Positions 35,013 through 43,671 of a DNA stretch of 58,702 bases are shown here, one piece after another. Numbering within the stretch: position 1 is the first letter of the stretch; each line of letters starts with the position of its first letter. The position numbers were made by a program, and so were the translations under genes. Under the pieces are notes generated by a model, which searched no databases, was not told where the DNA came from, and saw only the letters and a list, made by a program, of their open reading frames with translations. This DNA comes from Clostridiales bacterium (lineage in GTDB: Bacteria; Bacillota; Clostridia; Saccharofermentanales; Saccharofermentanaceae). The stretch spans positions 1 to 58,702 of the forward strand of contig JAFWDK010000011.1 in the NCBI GenBank assembly GCA_017513085.1, read 5' to 3'.

Positions 35013-35053
35013 CCGGTCAAGAAGAACCGGCCCCCGAAAGTATTCCGAGGGCC
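35013..35053 (-). other. Structured aspS leader with two adjacent hairpins
   Basis: Minus strand: GGCCC (35053-35049) pairs with GGGCC (35033-35029); next, CCGG (35030-35027) pairs with CCGG (35016-35013) across TTCTTCTTGA. No T-run follows and there is no T-box sequence. It may be simple RNA structure in the 5' leader or an unrecognised regulatory element. Confidence 0.4.
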
Positions 35054-35084
35054 GCCTCAGACGGCACGTTATATACCGTTCCTT

Positions 35085-35113
35085 ATTTTATAGCATGATA
35101 TTCTTACCCGCAA
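35085..35113 (-). promoter_or_regulatory. Probable aspS promoter
   Basis: Minus strand TTGCGG (35113-35108) and TAAAAT (35090-35085) with a 17-bp spacer, about 100 bases before the aspS start. Between 35114 and 35290 I see no gene or other feature. Confidence 0.55.
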
Positions 35114-35292
35114 GACGACAAAACCACCAATTATTCTGAACAAACCAGTGGAAAAAGGAGTATATCCTCTTATAGCCTTCCGAAAACCACTCCGGGCAGT
35201 CTGAACTTTTTCGAAACTTGTATGATTTCCATCTCAACCTCCTGATGCGCGTGCGATCTGTCGGGGTTAGTTCTTATCTGTTTTTGATTATA

Positions 35293-35324
35293 ACAAAAAC
35301 AGCCCTGAGGAGGTCAGAGCTGTT
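35293..35324 (-). terminator. Terminator of the AraC-cupin unit
   Basis: Minus strand AACAGCTCTGA (35324-35314) pairs with TCAGGGCTGTT (35308-35298) around CCTCC, followed by TTTTGTT. Confidence 0.88.
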
Positions 35325-35348
35325 TCTTTCAGTCGAGTTTCTAAACTA

Positions 35349-35738
35349 TCAGCAGAGCGCGGGCATGAACTTGGCAAAGAGATATAGTCCCTCTTTTCCT
35401 GCATGAACTTCGTGATGGATTTTCGCCGGCATGATCGAGATCACGCCCGGGAAATACTCGATTACGTGGCCATCGTTCACGCATGTCCCACGTCCGGCGA
35501 TGACTTCATGTGTCTCCAGCTGTGGATCGTGAATATGATCCAGAATACTCTTACCGGGTGTGATCCTCACGAGATGGTAGCTGTACGCTCCGCCTGTGAC
35601 CTTCGAAGTTACGATGTGCTTCAGCTCGACGCCCTCGAATGTCGGATGCTTCGACCAGGGAATATCCTTGAACATGACCGTTCCTTCCGGAAGCGAAAGT
35701 TTTCCTTCGTTAAATGCTTCAAATACTGTGTTTTCCAT
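35349..35738 (-). CDS. Cupin domain protein
   Basis: 129 residues forming one cupin barrel. Metal ligands lie in motif 1 (ILDHIHDPQLETHEVIAGRG) and motif 2 (ISIMPAKIHHEVHAG). The start at 35738 (MENTVFEAF) has AAAGGGTG upstream; a longer frame reaches 35774. It follows an AraC regulator in the same direction, 48 bases on, so it may be its target. The cupin could be an enzyme or a ligand-binding protein; it resembles small dimeric cupins with a MENTVFEAFNEGKLS-type N-terminus of unknown substrate. Confidence 0.88.
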   Translation of the reverse strand: MENTVFEAFNEGKLSLPEGTVMFKDIPWSKHPTFEGVELKHIVTSKVTGGAYSYHLVRITPGKSILDHIHDPQLETHEVIAGRGTCVNDGHVIEYFPGVISIMPAKIHHEVHAGKEGLYLFAKFMPALC

Positions 35739-35786
35739 TATGATCACCCTTTCTTTTTTGGATGGTTTGATCATAACAGGATGGGA

Positions 35787-36398
35787 TCAATCCGCATTGG
35801 ATAAAATTGCGGACTGGATAAACTGTTCCGGTGAAATGCCTACTTGTTTCTTAAACACCCGGTCCAGATGGCTCTGATCACAAAAGCCCACCATATGCGC
35901 CACGTCCACAACTTTATATCCCTGACGCAGGAGCTGCTGGGCTTTTCGGATGCGGCACTGCATCTGGAACTTATGAGGTGTCAGGCCGTTTTCGGAAGTG
36001 AACTTGCGTATCATATGGTAAGAACTGATGTTTACCTTCTCGGACATCTGATCGATGCTTAAGTCCAGCTCCGGATTTCCAAGGATCTCGCGCTTGATGA
36101 CGTCCAGTTCTTTTGCCGCATCATCATCTCGCGGGATGCATGTCGTGATCATGGAATACTGGTCGGACAGCGGTTCGATCGAGTGCTGCACATCCGGAAG
36201 AACAGAGAAGCATTCGCCTTCGGAGCATGTGAACTCCTGATCGGCCACACGGATCAGGAGCGACCCTTCCGTCACGATGCCGAACACATAATGCCCTACA
36301 TGCGTGTGTGGCGGATAGGAGATCCGGACATGTTCCAGACTGACGGTCTCGATCCCCGTCGAGTTATCTTCTATATATTGTAATTTTTCTGCTTCCAC
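35787..36398 (-). CDS. AraC family transcriptional regulator with cupin sensor
   Basis: 203 residues. An N-terminal cupin (SYPPHTHVGHYVFGIVTEGSLLIRVADQEFTCSEGECFSVLPDVQHSIEPL) is followed by a two-HTH AraC domain (MSEKVNISSYHMIRKFTSENGLTPHKFQMQCRIRKAQQLLRQGYKVVDVAHMVGFCDQSHLDRVFKKQVGISPEQF). The sensor ligand is unknown. The adjacent cupin gene is the likely regulated gene. Confidence 0.92.
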   Translation of the reverse strand: MEAEKLQYIEDNSTGIETVSLEHVRISYPPHTHVGHYVFGIVTEGSLLIRVADQEFTCSEGECFSVLPDVQHSIEPLSDQYSMITTCIPRDDDAAKELDVIKREILGNPELDLSIDQMSEKVNISSYHMIRKFTSENGLTPHKFQMQCRIRKAQQLLRQGYKVVDVAHMVGFCDQSHLDRVFKKQVGISPEQFIQSAILSNAD

Positions 36399-36460
36399 TT
36401 ACTTTTTTCAGCCTCATTGAGATAAAGCAAAATGAACCTACGTGAAGGGGGTGTGTCAGA

Positions 36461-38302
36461 TTACACGTTGATATACGCGCCGGCCTGGGCCTTCCACATC
36501 TCCGCGTACTTACCGTTTTGGGAAAGAAGCGCGTCATGCGTTCCCTCTTCCACGATGTGTCCTTCTTCGAGCATGAAGATCCTGTCTGCAAGGCGTGTCG
36601 TCGACAATCGGTGCGAGATAAAGATGACCGTCTTGTCCTTCGTCGCTTCGATCATGGCGTGGTTCAGCTGGTACTCCGCAATCGGATCGAGAGCCGAAGA
36701 TGGCTCGTCGAGGATCATGAGAGAAGCATTCTGGTAGAACACACGCGAGATTGCAAGTTTCTGCCGTTCACCTCCGGAGAGGTCGACACCTTGTTCGGAG
36801 AACTCATGTGTCAGCGGCGTATCAAGTTTCATCGGAAGAGACTCCGTCCGCTTCAAAAGACCGCTGTCCGTGAGCGCCTGCCGGATCTTCGCATCGTCTG
36901 CGTGATCGACCGTATCAAGAATGACGTTTTCACGTACGGTTCCCGCGAAGATCTCGAAGTCCTGGAAGACTGTACCGATCGAGTTCCGATACGAAGTCAG
37001 ATCGTAGTCTTTCACATCGACACCATCTGCAAGAATACGTCCCGATGTAGTATCGTAAAGACGCATCAGAAGCTTGACCAAAGTCGTCTTACCTGCACCG
37101 TTGTATCCAACCAGCGCGATCTTCTCGCCCGGCTTGACGGACATGGAGATCTCCGAAATCACTGAAGGCAGATCTTCTTTATAAGAGAAAGATACATTCT
37201 CCAGGGCAAGTGCTTTTGCCGGAGAAGACGGCTTCGTCTCGCTCGTAGAAACCACCTTCGGCTCGTAGCCCAGGAAGTCTCTGATCTTCTGGATGTACAG
37301 GCTCGTCTCGCAAGCCTTCGGGTACGTCTCCGTGAAGATACGGAGGCTGTTCTTAAGGCCACCGAACCAGTTGAAGAGCATGACCATCGTTGACAGGTTG
37401 ATCGCGTGCATGATTGCGTAGCGGTAGACCAGATAAGCCGTGTAAAGCGTATCGCCGATCAAATGTCCGAAGATATGATCCTTGAGATACGCGATACCGA
37501 ACTTCTTGTGCGCAAGTGATTTTTCCGCCGCAAGCACCTCATTGTTTGCCTCGACGAAGCGCTCCTCGAGCACCTCTGTGACTTCCGGATCCAGACGGAT
37601 CTCTTTCGCGTAATCTTTGAGATAGAAGACACGCTTCACATACTCACGTTTTCTCTCCGGCGGATTTCTGCGGATGCGGACCTTGTAGGAGAACTTGTTG
37701 TAGATCTGGTTCAAACCGAACGTGATCACGAATGTAATCACGACGAAGATGATCGAGACCTTATCTTTCGCTAAGAAGTACCCGCCTGTCAGAAGAAAAA
37801 CTGTCAGACCGGAAAGCACGCTCTTGATGAACTCCATCGTCTGATCGATCTGCTTGTCCACCTCAGAAATGGCCAGGACCTGACTGTTGTAAAACTCCGG
37901 ATCATCGTAGCAGGCAAGGTCCACGCTGCGTGCCTTCTCATAAAGCATCAGCTTGATTTTCTCCCGGACCTTCGGCCGCTCTTTCTCCTGCATATAGTCG
38001 CCGGCGATGACTGTAAAGATCATTCCGATCGTGATCGCTGCTGCAATGATCAGGATCACGGCGGCTACCCGGCGGAACGGGTAACCGAATTCCGCTGCCT
38101 CGAGGACATAGCCGATGAGGATCAGGTGCTCGAAGAAGATCGAAACCTGACCGCGGATCGCATCCAGCGCCGGGAAGAGTACGAACTTCGGAGAGGCTTT
38201 CATCATCATCTTCATGAAGAAGAAATTGTTCTTGAAGACCTGCGAGGTCGACTGTTTGGTCTGCTCATTTTTGTTTTCTGCTATTTCCGTTTTCTTGCTC
38301 AC
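36461..38302 (-). CDS. ABC exporter half-transporter B (fused permease/ATPase)
   Basis: 613 residues. Six TM helices in the first ~330 residues, then an ATPase with Walker A GYNGAGKTT, signature LSGGERQKLAIS, Walker B LMILDEPSSALDP and the SHR switch. It overlaps the next gene upstream by 4 bases, so it is the second half of a heterodimeric exporter. Such pairs export drugs, peptides or lipids; no peptidase domain or nearby precursor peptide is seen. Confidence 0.92.
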   Translation of the reverse strand: MSKKTEIAENKNEQTKQSTSQVFKNNFFFMKMMMKASPKFVLFPALDAIRGQVSIFFEHLILIGYVLEAAEFGYPFRRVAAVILIIAAAITIGMIFTVIAGDYMQEKERPKVREKIKLMLYEKARSVDLACYDDPEFYNSQVLAISEVDKQIDQTMEFIKSVLSGLTVFLLTGGYFLAKDKVSIIFVVITFVITFGLNQIYNKFSYKVRIRRNPPERKREYVKRVFYLKDYAKEIRLDPEVTEVLEERFVEANNEVLAAEKSLAHKKFGIAYLKDHIFGHLIGDTLYTAYLVYRYAIMHAINLSTMVMLFNWFGGLKNSLRIFTETYPKACETSLYIQKIRDFLGYEPKVVSTSETKPSSPAKALALENVSFSYKEDLPSVISEISMSVKPGEKIALVGYNGAGKTTLVKLLMRLYDTTSGRILADGVDVKDYDLTSYRNSIGTVFQDFEIFAGTVRENVILDTVDHADDAKIRQALTDSGLLKRTESLPMKLDTPLTHEFSEQGVDLSGGERQKLAISRVFYQNASLMILDEPSSALDPIAEYQLNHAMIEATKDKTVIFISHRLSTTRLADRIFMLEEGHIVEEGTHDALLSQNGKYAEMWKAQAGAYINV

Positions 38303-40161
38303 AGGATCACCTCCTCTTCCTTTTCTACCGCCAGATAGTTCATCGCCTGGCGGATGTACATCTTTGCATATTTTCCCTTCTTATCGATCAGTTCACGGTG
38401 ATCGCCGCGCTCAATGATCGTTCCCTTCTCCAGCATGAAGACTTTGTCGCAGTTCTTGACCGAAGACAGACGGTGCGAAATGAATACCATCGTATGGTCC
38501 CGTCCTTCCTTCATGATGTTCTTGAAAAGCTCATACTCCGCGATCGGGTCAAGTGCCGAGCTCGGCTCGTCGAAGATCTTGACCGGCGATTCTTTTGCAA
38601 AAGTTCTCGCGACGGCGAGTTTCTGATGTTGCCCACCGCTGAAGACGGCACCGTCTTTGTCGAATTCTTTGGTCATGATCGTATCCACGCCTTTTGGCAA
38701 AGACTCAACCTTTTCGAGGATTCCGGCACGGCGGAGCGCACGGTGCACGATCTCCTCTTCATTCTCGTAATGGCGTCCCATCAGGACGTTTTCTTTGATG
38801 CTCATCGCGAAGATCGCAAAGTCCTGGAACGTAGTCGCGAACAGTCTTCTGTACGCACGAAGGTCATACTCCTTAATATTTTTGCCGTTCAGCAGGATCT
38901 CACCGGATGTCGGATCGTAGAATCGAAGTAGCAGTTTGATGATCGTTGTCTTCCCTGCACCATTGTGTCCGACAAGCGCTACGATATCGCCCTTATCGAT
39001 GCGGAAAGAAAGATCCTTGATCGTCTCTTCGTCCTTATACGAGAAGCACACGTTCTTGAACTCCAGACTCTCAAATCCTTCCGGGATCTCACCTTTCTGA
39101 TCCTGCGGGATCTTCTCTTCGTACTCTAAGAAAGTACGAAGGTTATTCATGAAGACACCGTTCTTGATCAAGTCCATGACATTTTCAAAAGCACGGATCA
39201 GGATCCATGTCATCGCCACCATCAAGCTGGTCATGATCGTCAGCTGCGCCAGCGTGATCGTCTTACTGACCAGGTTTCTGTAGATCGCGTAAAAAAGCAC
39301 ACCTTCGAAGATGATCGTGAAGGTGAATGTGATCCTCCAGAAAGAAAGCGAACAGTTAGCAAATGCATACTTCACCGCCGCTTTTACATTCTTCTTGGTC
39401 GCTTCCTGATACTGTTCTTTCAGAAGCGAGAACACATTCGAAAGACGGATCTCTTTTGCGCCGTCCGGCAGGTACATCATGCGGTTGACGTAATTATGCA
39501 CTTTGTTTTGCGGTACTTGCGCCTGATAGCGCTTATACTCATATTTCTGCTTGTAATTACCAAAGATGAAGTTACCGATCAGCGGTGAGATAATGAACAG
39601 CACGGCATAGTGATCGATCTCGAACATGAAGTAGAAGACCGCAGCAAGTGCCGGCACCGATACGATCACGCCCCAGAAACTCTGGACGATCTTGGCAACT
39701 TTTTCTTCCGCACCATCCATAGCCATAGTGTACTTATCGTAGAAATCCGAATCCTCGTAGCACCGGAGTTCCACATTCTTCGCTTTGGCAAAAAGCTTCT
39801 TGTAGATGCCGCCGTAAAGATGGATCGTGCCCAGCGGTAACGTCACATTTTCCGCGTATTTCGTATAGCAACGCAACACCAGGAACACCACACCGGTCAT
39901 GGCGATGAACCACATGATCTCATTAAAGGGCTGATTGGTATCCAGCGCATTGACGATCTTTCTCATGAAGATGCCATCGTAAAACACCCACTCAAAGTAT
40001 CCGAAAAGCATCAGCAGAAAGCCTGCAATGACCAGTCTCTTGTCGATCGATGCAGCAAGCTTCACTGCATACAGATCATTCTTCACTGTCTGCGCAAACG
40101 ACAGTTTTTTCTTTTTCTCTTTATTCTTTTTACTTGGTTCCTCTTTCTTTTCTTTGCTCAT
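38299..40161 (-). CDS. ABC exporter half-transporter A (fused permease/ATPase)
   Basis: 620 residues. A very basic N-terminus (KKEEPSKKNKEKKKK) precedes the TM domain. Walker A GHNGAGKTTI, signature FSGGQHQKLAVAR, Walker B VKIFDEPSSALDP and SHR are complete, so neither half of the pair shows a degenerate Walker B. The start at 40161 has AAGGTG upstream; a longer frame reaches 40197. First gene of the exporter operon. Substrate unknown. Confidence 0.92.
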   Translation of the reverse strand: MSKEKKEEPSKKNKEKKKKLSFAQTVKNDLYAVKLAASIDKRLVIAGFLLMLFGYFEWVFYDGIFMRKIVNALDTNQPFNEIMWFIAMTGVVFLVLRCYTKYAENVTLPLGTIHLYGGIYKKLFAKAKNVELRCYEDSDFYDKYTMAMDGAEEKVAKIVQSFWGVIVSVPALAAVFYFMFEIDHYAVLFIISPLIGNFIFGNYKQKYEYKRYQAQVPQNKVHNYVNRMMYLPDGAKEIRLSNVFSLLKEQYQEATKKNVKAAVKYAFANCSLSFWRITFTFTIIFEGVLFYAIYRNLVSKTITLAQLTIMTSLMVAMTWILIRAFENVMDLIKNGVFMNNLRTFLEYEEKIPQDQKGEIPEGFESLEFKNVCFSYKDEETIKDLSFRIDKGDIVALVGHNGAGKTTIIKLLLRFYDPTSGEILLNGKNIKEYDLRAYRRLFATTFQDFAIFAMSIKENVLMGRHYENEEEIVHRALRRAGILEKVESLPKGVDTIMTKEFDKDGAVFSGGQHQKLAVARTFAKESPVKIFDEPSSALDPIAEYELFKNIMKEGRDHTMVFISHRLSSVKNCDKVFMLEKGTIIERGDHRELIDKKGKYAKMYIRQAMNYLAVEKEEEVIL

Positions 40162-40240
40162 GTTCCTCACCTTGTCCCTCCTGTCCTTTCCCCTCATTAA
40201 GGACAGATCCCAAGTCGCATATTCCCTCTAAAGTAGACTC

Positions 40241-40269
40241 ATTGTATCAATCCGAAATGCTTTCGTAAA
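40241..40269 (-). promoter_or_regulatory. Promoter of the ABC exporter pair
   Basis: Minus strand TTTACG (40269-40264) and TACAAT (40246-40241) with a 17-bp spacer, about 80 bases before the first start codon. The stretch 40270-40420 shows nothing else. Confidence 0.6.
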
Positions 40270-40420
40270 CGGATTTATACTATCACTCTATTTGAAATCA
40301 TCGGCAGCGTCGGTATGGGGCGGATCGTCGCCAAAAGAACGGTCGGCTGCCGCTTTTGACCGGTGGTGACAGATAGGATTTGCTCATCGAATCTTATCTC
40401 CATCGCTTGCTATCGAACGC

Positions 40421-40453
40421 AAAAAATAACCGTCGACCTGGATCAGACGGTTA
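40421..40453 (-). terminator. Terminator of the iscS-iscU transcript
   Basis: Minus strand TAACCGTC (40453-40446) pairs with GACGGTTA (40434-40427), followed by six T residues; 34 bases after the iscU stop. Confidence 0.9.
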
Positions 40454-40487
40454 CTCTTTTCAGGATAACAATATCACTGCTTCAAAA

Positions 40488-40859
40488 TCACTTTTTCTTT
40501 TCGTAATCTTCAAGTGCGGACTTGATGGCTTCCTCTGCAAGAACAGAGCAATGCATCTTATAATCCGGGAGACCGTCGAGGGCCTCGGCCACGGCTTTGT
40601 TCGTCAGTTCTCTTGCTTCGGAGACCGGCTTGCCCTTGATCATCTCGGTAGCCATCGAGCTGGAAGCGATCGCGCTGCCACATCCGAATGTTTCGAACTT
40701 CACATCTGTGATCACGTCATTATCGATCTTCAAGTACATCTTCATGATGTCACCGCACTTCGCGTTACCGACTTCACCCACGCCGTCCGCGTCCTCGATC
40801 ACACCAACATTTCTCGGGTGCAGAAAATGATCCATTACTTTTTCACTATATAAAGCCAT
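40488..40859 (-). CDS. iscU: Iron-sulfur cluster scaffold protein (IscU/NifU N-terminal type)
   Basis: 123 residues. Three cluster cysteines are present in NAKCGDIMKMYLKI, ETFGCGSAIASSSMATEMIKGK and MHCSVLAEEAIKSAL. The start at 40859 has GGGAGG upstream. It assembles [2Fe-2S] clusters using sulfur from the desulfurase encoded just upstream. The short spacing (19 bases) shows a two-gene operon. The frame resembles NifU-like scaffold proteins of anaerobes rather than the SufU zinc-binding type, which has an insertion. Confidence 0.93.
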   Translation of the reverse strand: MALYSEKVMDHFLHPRNVGVIEDADGVGEVGNAKCGDIMKMYLKIDNDVITDVKFETFGCGSAIASSSMATEMIKGKPVSEARELTNKAVAEALDGLPDYKMHCSVLAEEAIKSALEDYEKKK

Positions 40860-40878
40860 TGTTGTTCCTCCCTTTTTC

Positions 40879-42063
40879 TCACAAGATAAATGCTTTCTTT
40901 CCGGACACAAGATCTCTCCAGATCGGTGAGAATCCGCGCAGATATTCGACTACTTCTTTTACCGACTTTATGATCGTCTCGACATCCTCATCGGTTGTCT
41001 CTTCACTGATGCTCAGTCGCAGCGATCCATGTGCCACATCGTGCACACGACCGATCGCCAGCAGCACATGACTCGGATCGAGTGAACCGGATGTGCAGGC
41101 CGATCCGGACGAAGCCTGGATGCCCTTCTCATCAAGAAGAAGCAGGAGCGACTCGCCCTCGATCCCCTCGAAGCAGAAGTTCACGTTACTCGGAAGTCGA
41201 TGCTCCCGATCTCCATTCAAAGCACTGTGCGGGATCTCGCTGATCTTCTCGATCAGTCGGTCGCGCTTCGCCTGTACGTTCTTCGTATAATTATCGAGAT
41301 TGGCCACCGCTTCCTCCAGCGCCACAGCCATCGCCGCAATTCCCGGAACATTCTCCGTACCGGCACGCTTACCGCGTTCCTGCGCACCACCCTCGATCAG
41401 ATTGACCAGACGGATGCCCTTCTTCGCATACAGGAAACCCACACCCTTCGGTCCATGGAATTTGTGAGAGGAAGCCGAAAGCATATCGATATTGTCTTCC
41501 ACCACATTGATCGGCAGATGCCCGATCGCTTGCACCGCATCCGTATGAAAAAGCACTTGCTTCTTGCGGCAGATCGCGCCGATCTCGCGGATGGGCTGGA
41601 TCGTTCCGATCTCGTTATTCGCGAACATGATCGTTACCAGTGCGGTATCTTCGCGGATCGCCTGCTCCACTTCTTCCGGTCGGACCAGTCCATCTTCATG
41701 CACATCGAGAAGTGTGATCTCAAATCCTTCCTTTTCAAGTTTTTTCAAAGTATGAAGCACGGCGTGATGTTCAAAAGCGGAAGAAATAATATGTTTCTTT
41801 CCTTTGGCCTCACCGATCTTCGCCGCCGTAATGATCGCCTGATTATCCGCTTCACTTCCGCCGGAAGTAAACGTGATCTCTCGAGGTTCCGCGCCGATGA
41901 TGCCCGCAACTTTCTCGCGTGCTTCCTCAAGCACTTCCTTCGCACTCTGTCCCAGACGATAAAGACTGGAAGGATTTCCGTATTGTTCTCTCATCAGCGA
42001 TACCATCTTATCGATCGCCGCTGTACTCATTTTTGTCGTTGCCGCATTGTCTGCATATATCAC
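40879..42063 (-). CDS. iscS: Cysteine desulfurase (IscS/NifS, GTG start)
   Basis: 394 residues, GTG start at 42063 with GGGAG upstream. [10 protein letters not shown] opening; PLP lysine in [21 protein letters not shown]; catalytic cysteine in [21 protein letters not shown]. The longer catalytic loop SACTSG is of the class I IscS/NifS type. It liberates sulfur from cysteine for IscU. A good promoter lies upstream, and an IscR-type regulator gene is divergent. Confidence 0.95.
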   Translation of the reverse strand: MIYADNAATTKMSTAAIDKMVSLMREQYGNPSSLYRLGQSAKEVLEEAREKVAGIIGAEPREITFTSGGSEADNQAIITAAKIGEAKGKKHIISSAFEHHAVLHTLKKLEKEGFEITLLDVHEDGLVRPEEVEQAIREDTALVTIMFANNEIGTIQPIREIGAICRKKQVLFHTDAVQAIGHLPINVVEDNIDMLSASSHKFHGPKGVGFLYAKKGIRLVNLIEGGAQERGKRAGTENVPGIAAMAVALEEAVANLDNYTKNVQAKRDRLIEKISEIPHSALNGDREHRLPSNVNFCFEGIEGESLLLLLDEKGIQASSGSACTSGSLDPSHVLLAIGRVHDVAHGSLRLSISEETTDEDVETIIKSVKEVVEYLRGFSPIWRDLVSGKKAFIL

Positions 42064-42133
42064 GATCCTAATCTCCCTTGCTATCTCATTTTTTCTTCCG
42101 AAAAACCATTTCGATCATCGGATGTTGATACAT

Positions 42134-42162
42134 ATCTTATCGCCATTCGCCTACCATGTCAA
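42134..42162 (-). promoter_or_regulatory. Promoter of iscS-iscU
   Basis: Minus strand TTGACA (42162-42157) and TAAGAT (42139-42134) with a 17-bp spacer. Confidence 0.8.
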
Positions 42163-42179
42163 TAGGTTTTTGAAAACAA

Positions 42180-42196
42180 TTTGACAACCCGTCAAA
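42180..42196. promoter_or_regulatory. Inverted repeat between iscS and iscR, possible IscR operator
   Basis: TTTGAC (42180-42185) and GTCAAA (42191-42196) flank a 5-base centre, just upstream of the iscS -35 and about 60 bases before the iscR -35. Position fits a shared operator; binding is inferred. Confidence 0.45.
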
Positions 42197-42258
42197 CGCC
42201 TTAATATCAGATATTTCAGAAAATCATCCGGAAATCGTCTTTCAAAAAACAAAGCCTC

Positions 42259-42288
42259 TTGATTTACCCATTCACCTTGCGGTATACT
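42259..42288 (+). promoter_or_regulatory. Promoter of the Rrf2/IscR-type gene
   Basis: TTGATT (42259-42264) and TATACT (42283-42288) with an 18-bp spacer. Confidence 0.65.
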
Positions 42289-42381
42289 AGGCAAATAACG
42301 AACAAGTGCTTTTGCATGATCCATATCAACCGAAAACGGGGATCATGCTATCGGAAGTTATTAGAAGGGAGAGTACTTCTT

Positions 42382-42777
42382 ATGGTATCTACAAAAGGAC
42401 GTTATGCGATCCGTGTCATGATCGACCTGGCTGAGCATCAGGACGGTAATTTTATTCCGCTGAAGGATATCGCCGAGCGCCAGGACATTTCAAAAAAGTA
42501 TCTGGAGATCATCGTCAAAGACATGGTAGCCGGCGGTCTCGTGGTAGGCGCCAGCGGAAAGGGCGGCGGTTACAAACTCTGCAGAAAACCCGAGAAGTAT
42601 AACATCGGCGAGATCCTCGAACTCATGGAAGGAAAACTCGCCCCTGTAGCCTGTCTGTCCGAAAAGAAAAACACCTGTCCCAGAAAATCCGTCTGCCATA
42701 CATTACCGATGTGGACAGAATACGACAAGATGGTCCACGACTTTTTCTATTCAAAAAAACTCAGCGACCTGCTCTGA
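42382..42777 (+). CDS. iscR: Rrf2 family (IscR-like) Fe-S regulator
   Basis: 131 residues. The Rrf2 winged helix is MVSTKGRYAIRVMIDLAEHQDGNFIPLKDIAERQDISKKYLEIIVKDMVAGGLVVGASGKGGGYKL. Three cysteines in ACLSEKKNTCPRKSVC match the IscR cluster ligands, which argues against the cysteine-free CymR type. It lies divergent from iscS-iscU and should feed back on Fe-S assembly. The start at 42382 has AAGGGAG upstream; the frame is open from 42259. The downstream hairpin at 42881-42909 may terminate it. Confidence 0.88.
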   Translation: MVSTKGRYAIRVMIDLAEHQDGNFIPLKDIAERQDISKKYLEIIVKDMVAGGLVVGASGKGGGYKLCRKPEKYNIGEILELMEGKLAPVACLSEKKNTCPRKSVCHTLPMWTEYDKMVHDFFYSKKLSDLL

Positions 42778-42880
42778 CCGGGGATCTATCCTCTATAGAT
42801 GAATTCCACGCTTGAGCAAAAGCGCCGGTACCTTTGCTTTTACACCATCTTCTCTACTTCTCGCTATCGTAGCAAGAAAA

Positions 42881-42909
42881 ACGCCCGTAGCCTTTAAGGC
42901 CACGGGCGT
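42881..42909. terminator. Bidirectional terminator between iscR and the candidate small RNA
   Basis: ACGCCCGT (42881-42888) pairs with ACGGGCGT (42902-42909), extended by GCC/GGC inside. The minus strand continues into TTTTT; the plus strand into only TTTC. It therefore works best for a minus-strand transcript, of which no gene is otherwise known. Confidence 0.8.
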
Positions 42910-43078
42910 TTCGGGATACCTAGCATCAGCAGGCAGGAAAGTGGTAGCAATAAAGCTGCCTGCCATTTCAAGAAGTCGTGCTTTTCATGTGAAGTACATT
43001 ATATATTAGGGGAGTTGATCTGAACTGCAGAAACTACGCACGACCCCTCTATAGGTATAATATCAAGGAACACAAACT

Positions 43079-43096
43079 AGTTAGCATATGCTAACT
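43079..43096. promoter_or_regulatory. DtxR-like operator 3
   Basis: AGTTAGCATATGCTAACT is a perfect 18-bp palindrome with the same half-sites (TAGTTAGC/GCTAACTA) as the boxes at 12671 and 12731. It lies just downstream of the minus-strand -10 element, at the expected start point. Confidence 0.75.
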
Positions 43097-43103
43097 GTCA
43101 ACG

Positions 43104-43132
43104 ATTATAGCAGACACTTTTTTCCACGTCAA
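43104..43132 (-). promoter_or_regulatory. Promoter of the candidate small RNA
   Basis: Minus strand TTGACG (43132-43127) and TATAAT (43109-43104) with a 17-bp spacer. Confidence 0.75.
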
Positions 43133-43164
43133 CATTATTTTTCATACTTTTTTTCAAAAAGGTA

Positions 43165-43223
43165 TAGACATTCTCCACGAATGGTGTATTATATGAATTG
43201 TAAACACATGAACGGTTGTTCAT
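43165..43223 (+). promoter_or_regulatory. Promoter and SmtB/ArsR-like operator for the HMA-ATPase genes
   Basis: TAGACA (43165-43170) and TATTAT (43187-43192) are 16 bp apart. The palindrome ATGAAC/GTTCAT (43208-43213 with 43218-43223, centre GGTT) lies at the start point. Its context ACACATGAAC resembles the known SmtB operator half. No ArsR/SmtB gene is in the window. Confidence 0.6.
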
Positions 43224-43320
43224 ACGTTTATATGACAAAGAAACATTGAAAAACCATACGGATACTGAGAGAATCTTTTACGGATCATTCACCAAGTCCG
43301 AACCGAAAAAGGAGTTAATT

Positions 43321-43539
43321 ATGAAAAAGTCTTTTAAACTTGAAGAACTGGATTGCGCAAACTGCGCGGCTAAGATGGAAGCAGCAATTGCTAAACTTCC
43401 GGGAGTTAAGAAGGTTGCGATCAACTTCATGGCCCAGAAAATGATCCTTGAGGCAGAAGATGACCAGTTCGATGAAGTTCTGGCCTTGGCGCAGAAGAAA
43501 ATGAAGGAAGTTGAGCCGGACTGCGAGATCGTGATGTGA
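43321..43539 (+). CDS. HMA (heavy-metal-associated) domain protein
   Basis: 72 residues forming a single ferredoxin-like HMA domain. The metal motif is LDCANCAAKME (CxxC), with GVKKVAINFMAQKMILEAE following. The DCANCA version is typical of the domain found at the N-terminus of Zn/Cd P-type ATPases. Here it is a separate protein 132 bases before such an ATPase. It probably hands metal to the pump or stands in for its missing N-terminal domain. The start at 43321 has AAAGGAG upstream. Confidence 0.9.
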   Translation: MKKSFKLEELDCANCAAKMEAAIAKLPGVKKVAINFMAQKMILEAEDDQFDEVLALAQKKMKEVEPDCEIVM

Positions 43540-43671
43540 ACCTCGGGTGACCAGTCTTTTCTGATTTCATCTTTTCCTATTCAATAATAGTATTTACACT
43601 GAAAGTATCCACACAAGGATCCTCAATCCGGATCCGGTAGTACTTTACGGCCCAAAGGGAGTGTTTCCTAT

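Larger units (their letters stand above)
42877..43097 (-). ncRNA. Candidate DtxR-box-controlled small RNA
   Basis: A consensus-like minus-strand promoter (43132-43104) would start a ~220-base transcript that ends at a strong hairpin plus T-run (42909-42877). No convincing ORF with a ribosome binding site lies within: short frames read MKSTTS, MYFT or MLTSLCSLILYL. The 3' half is highly structured, with an 8-bp stem (42963-42956 with 42936-42929) before the terminator. A perfect palindrome of DtxR-like half-sites overlaps the start point. An iron-responsive regulatory RNA is inferred; a very small protein gene is the main alternative. Confidence 0.5.

Noticed and set aside
35013..35053. aspS leader hairpins as a T-box or terminator
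   Set aside because: No T-box consensus, no specifier structure and no T-run.
42812..43009. 65-codon plus frame across the candidate small RNA
   Set aside because: It runs through the terminator stem, lacks a ribosome site, and is rich in low-information residues. A 57-codon minus frame at the same place was rejected for the same reasons.
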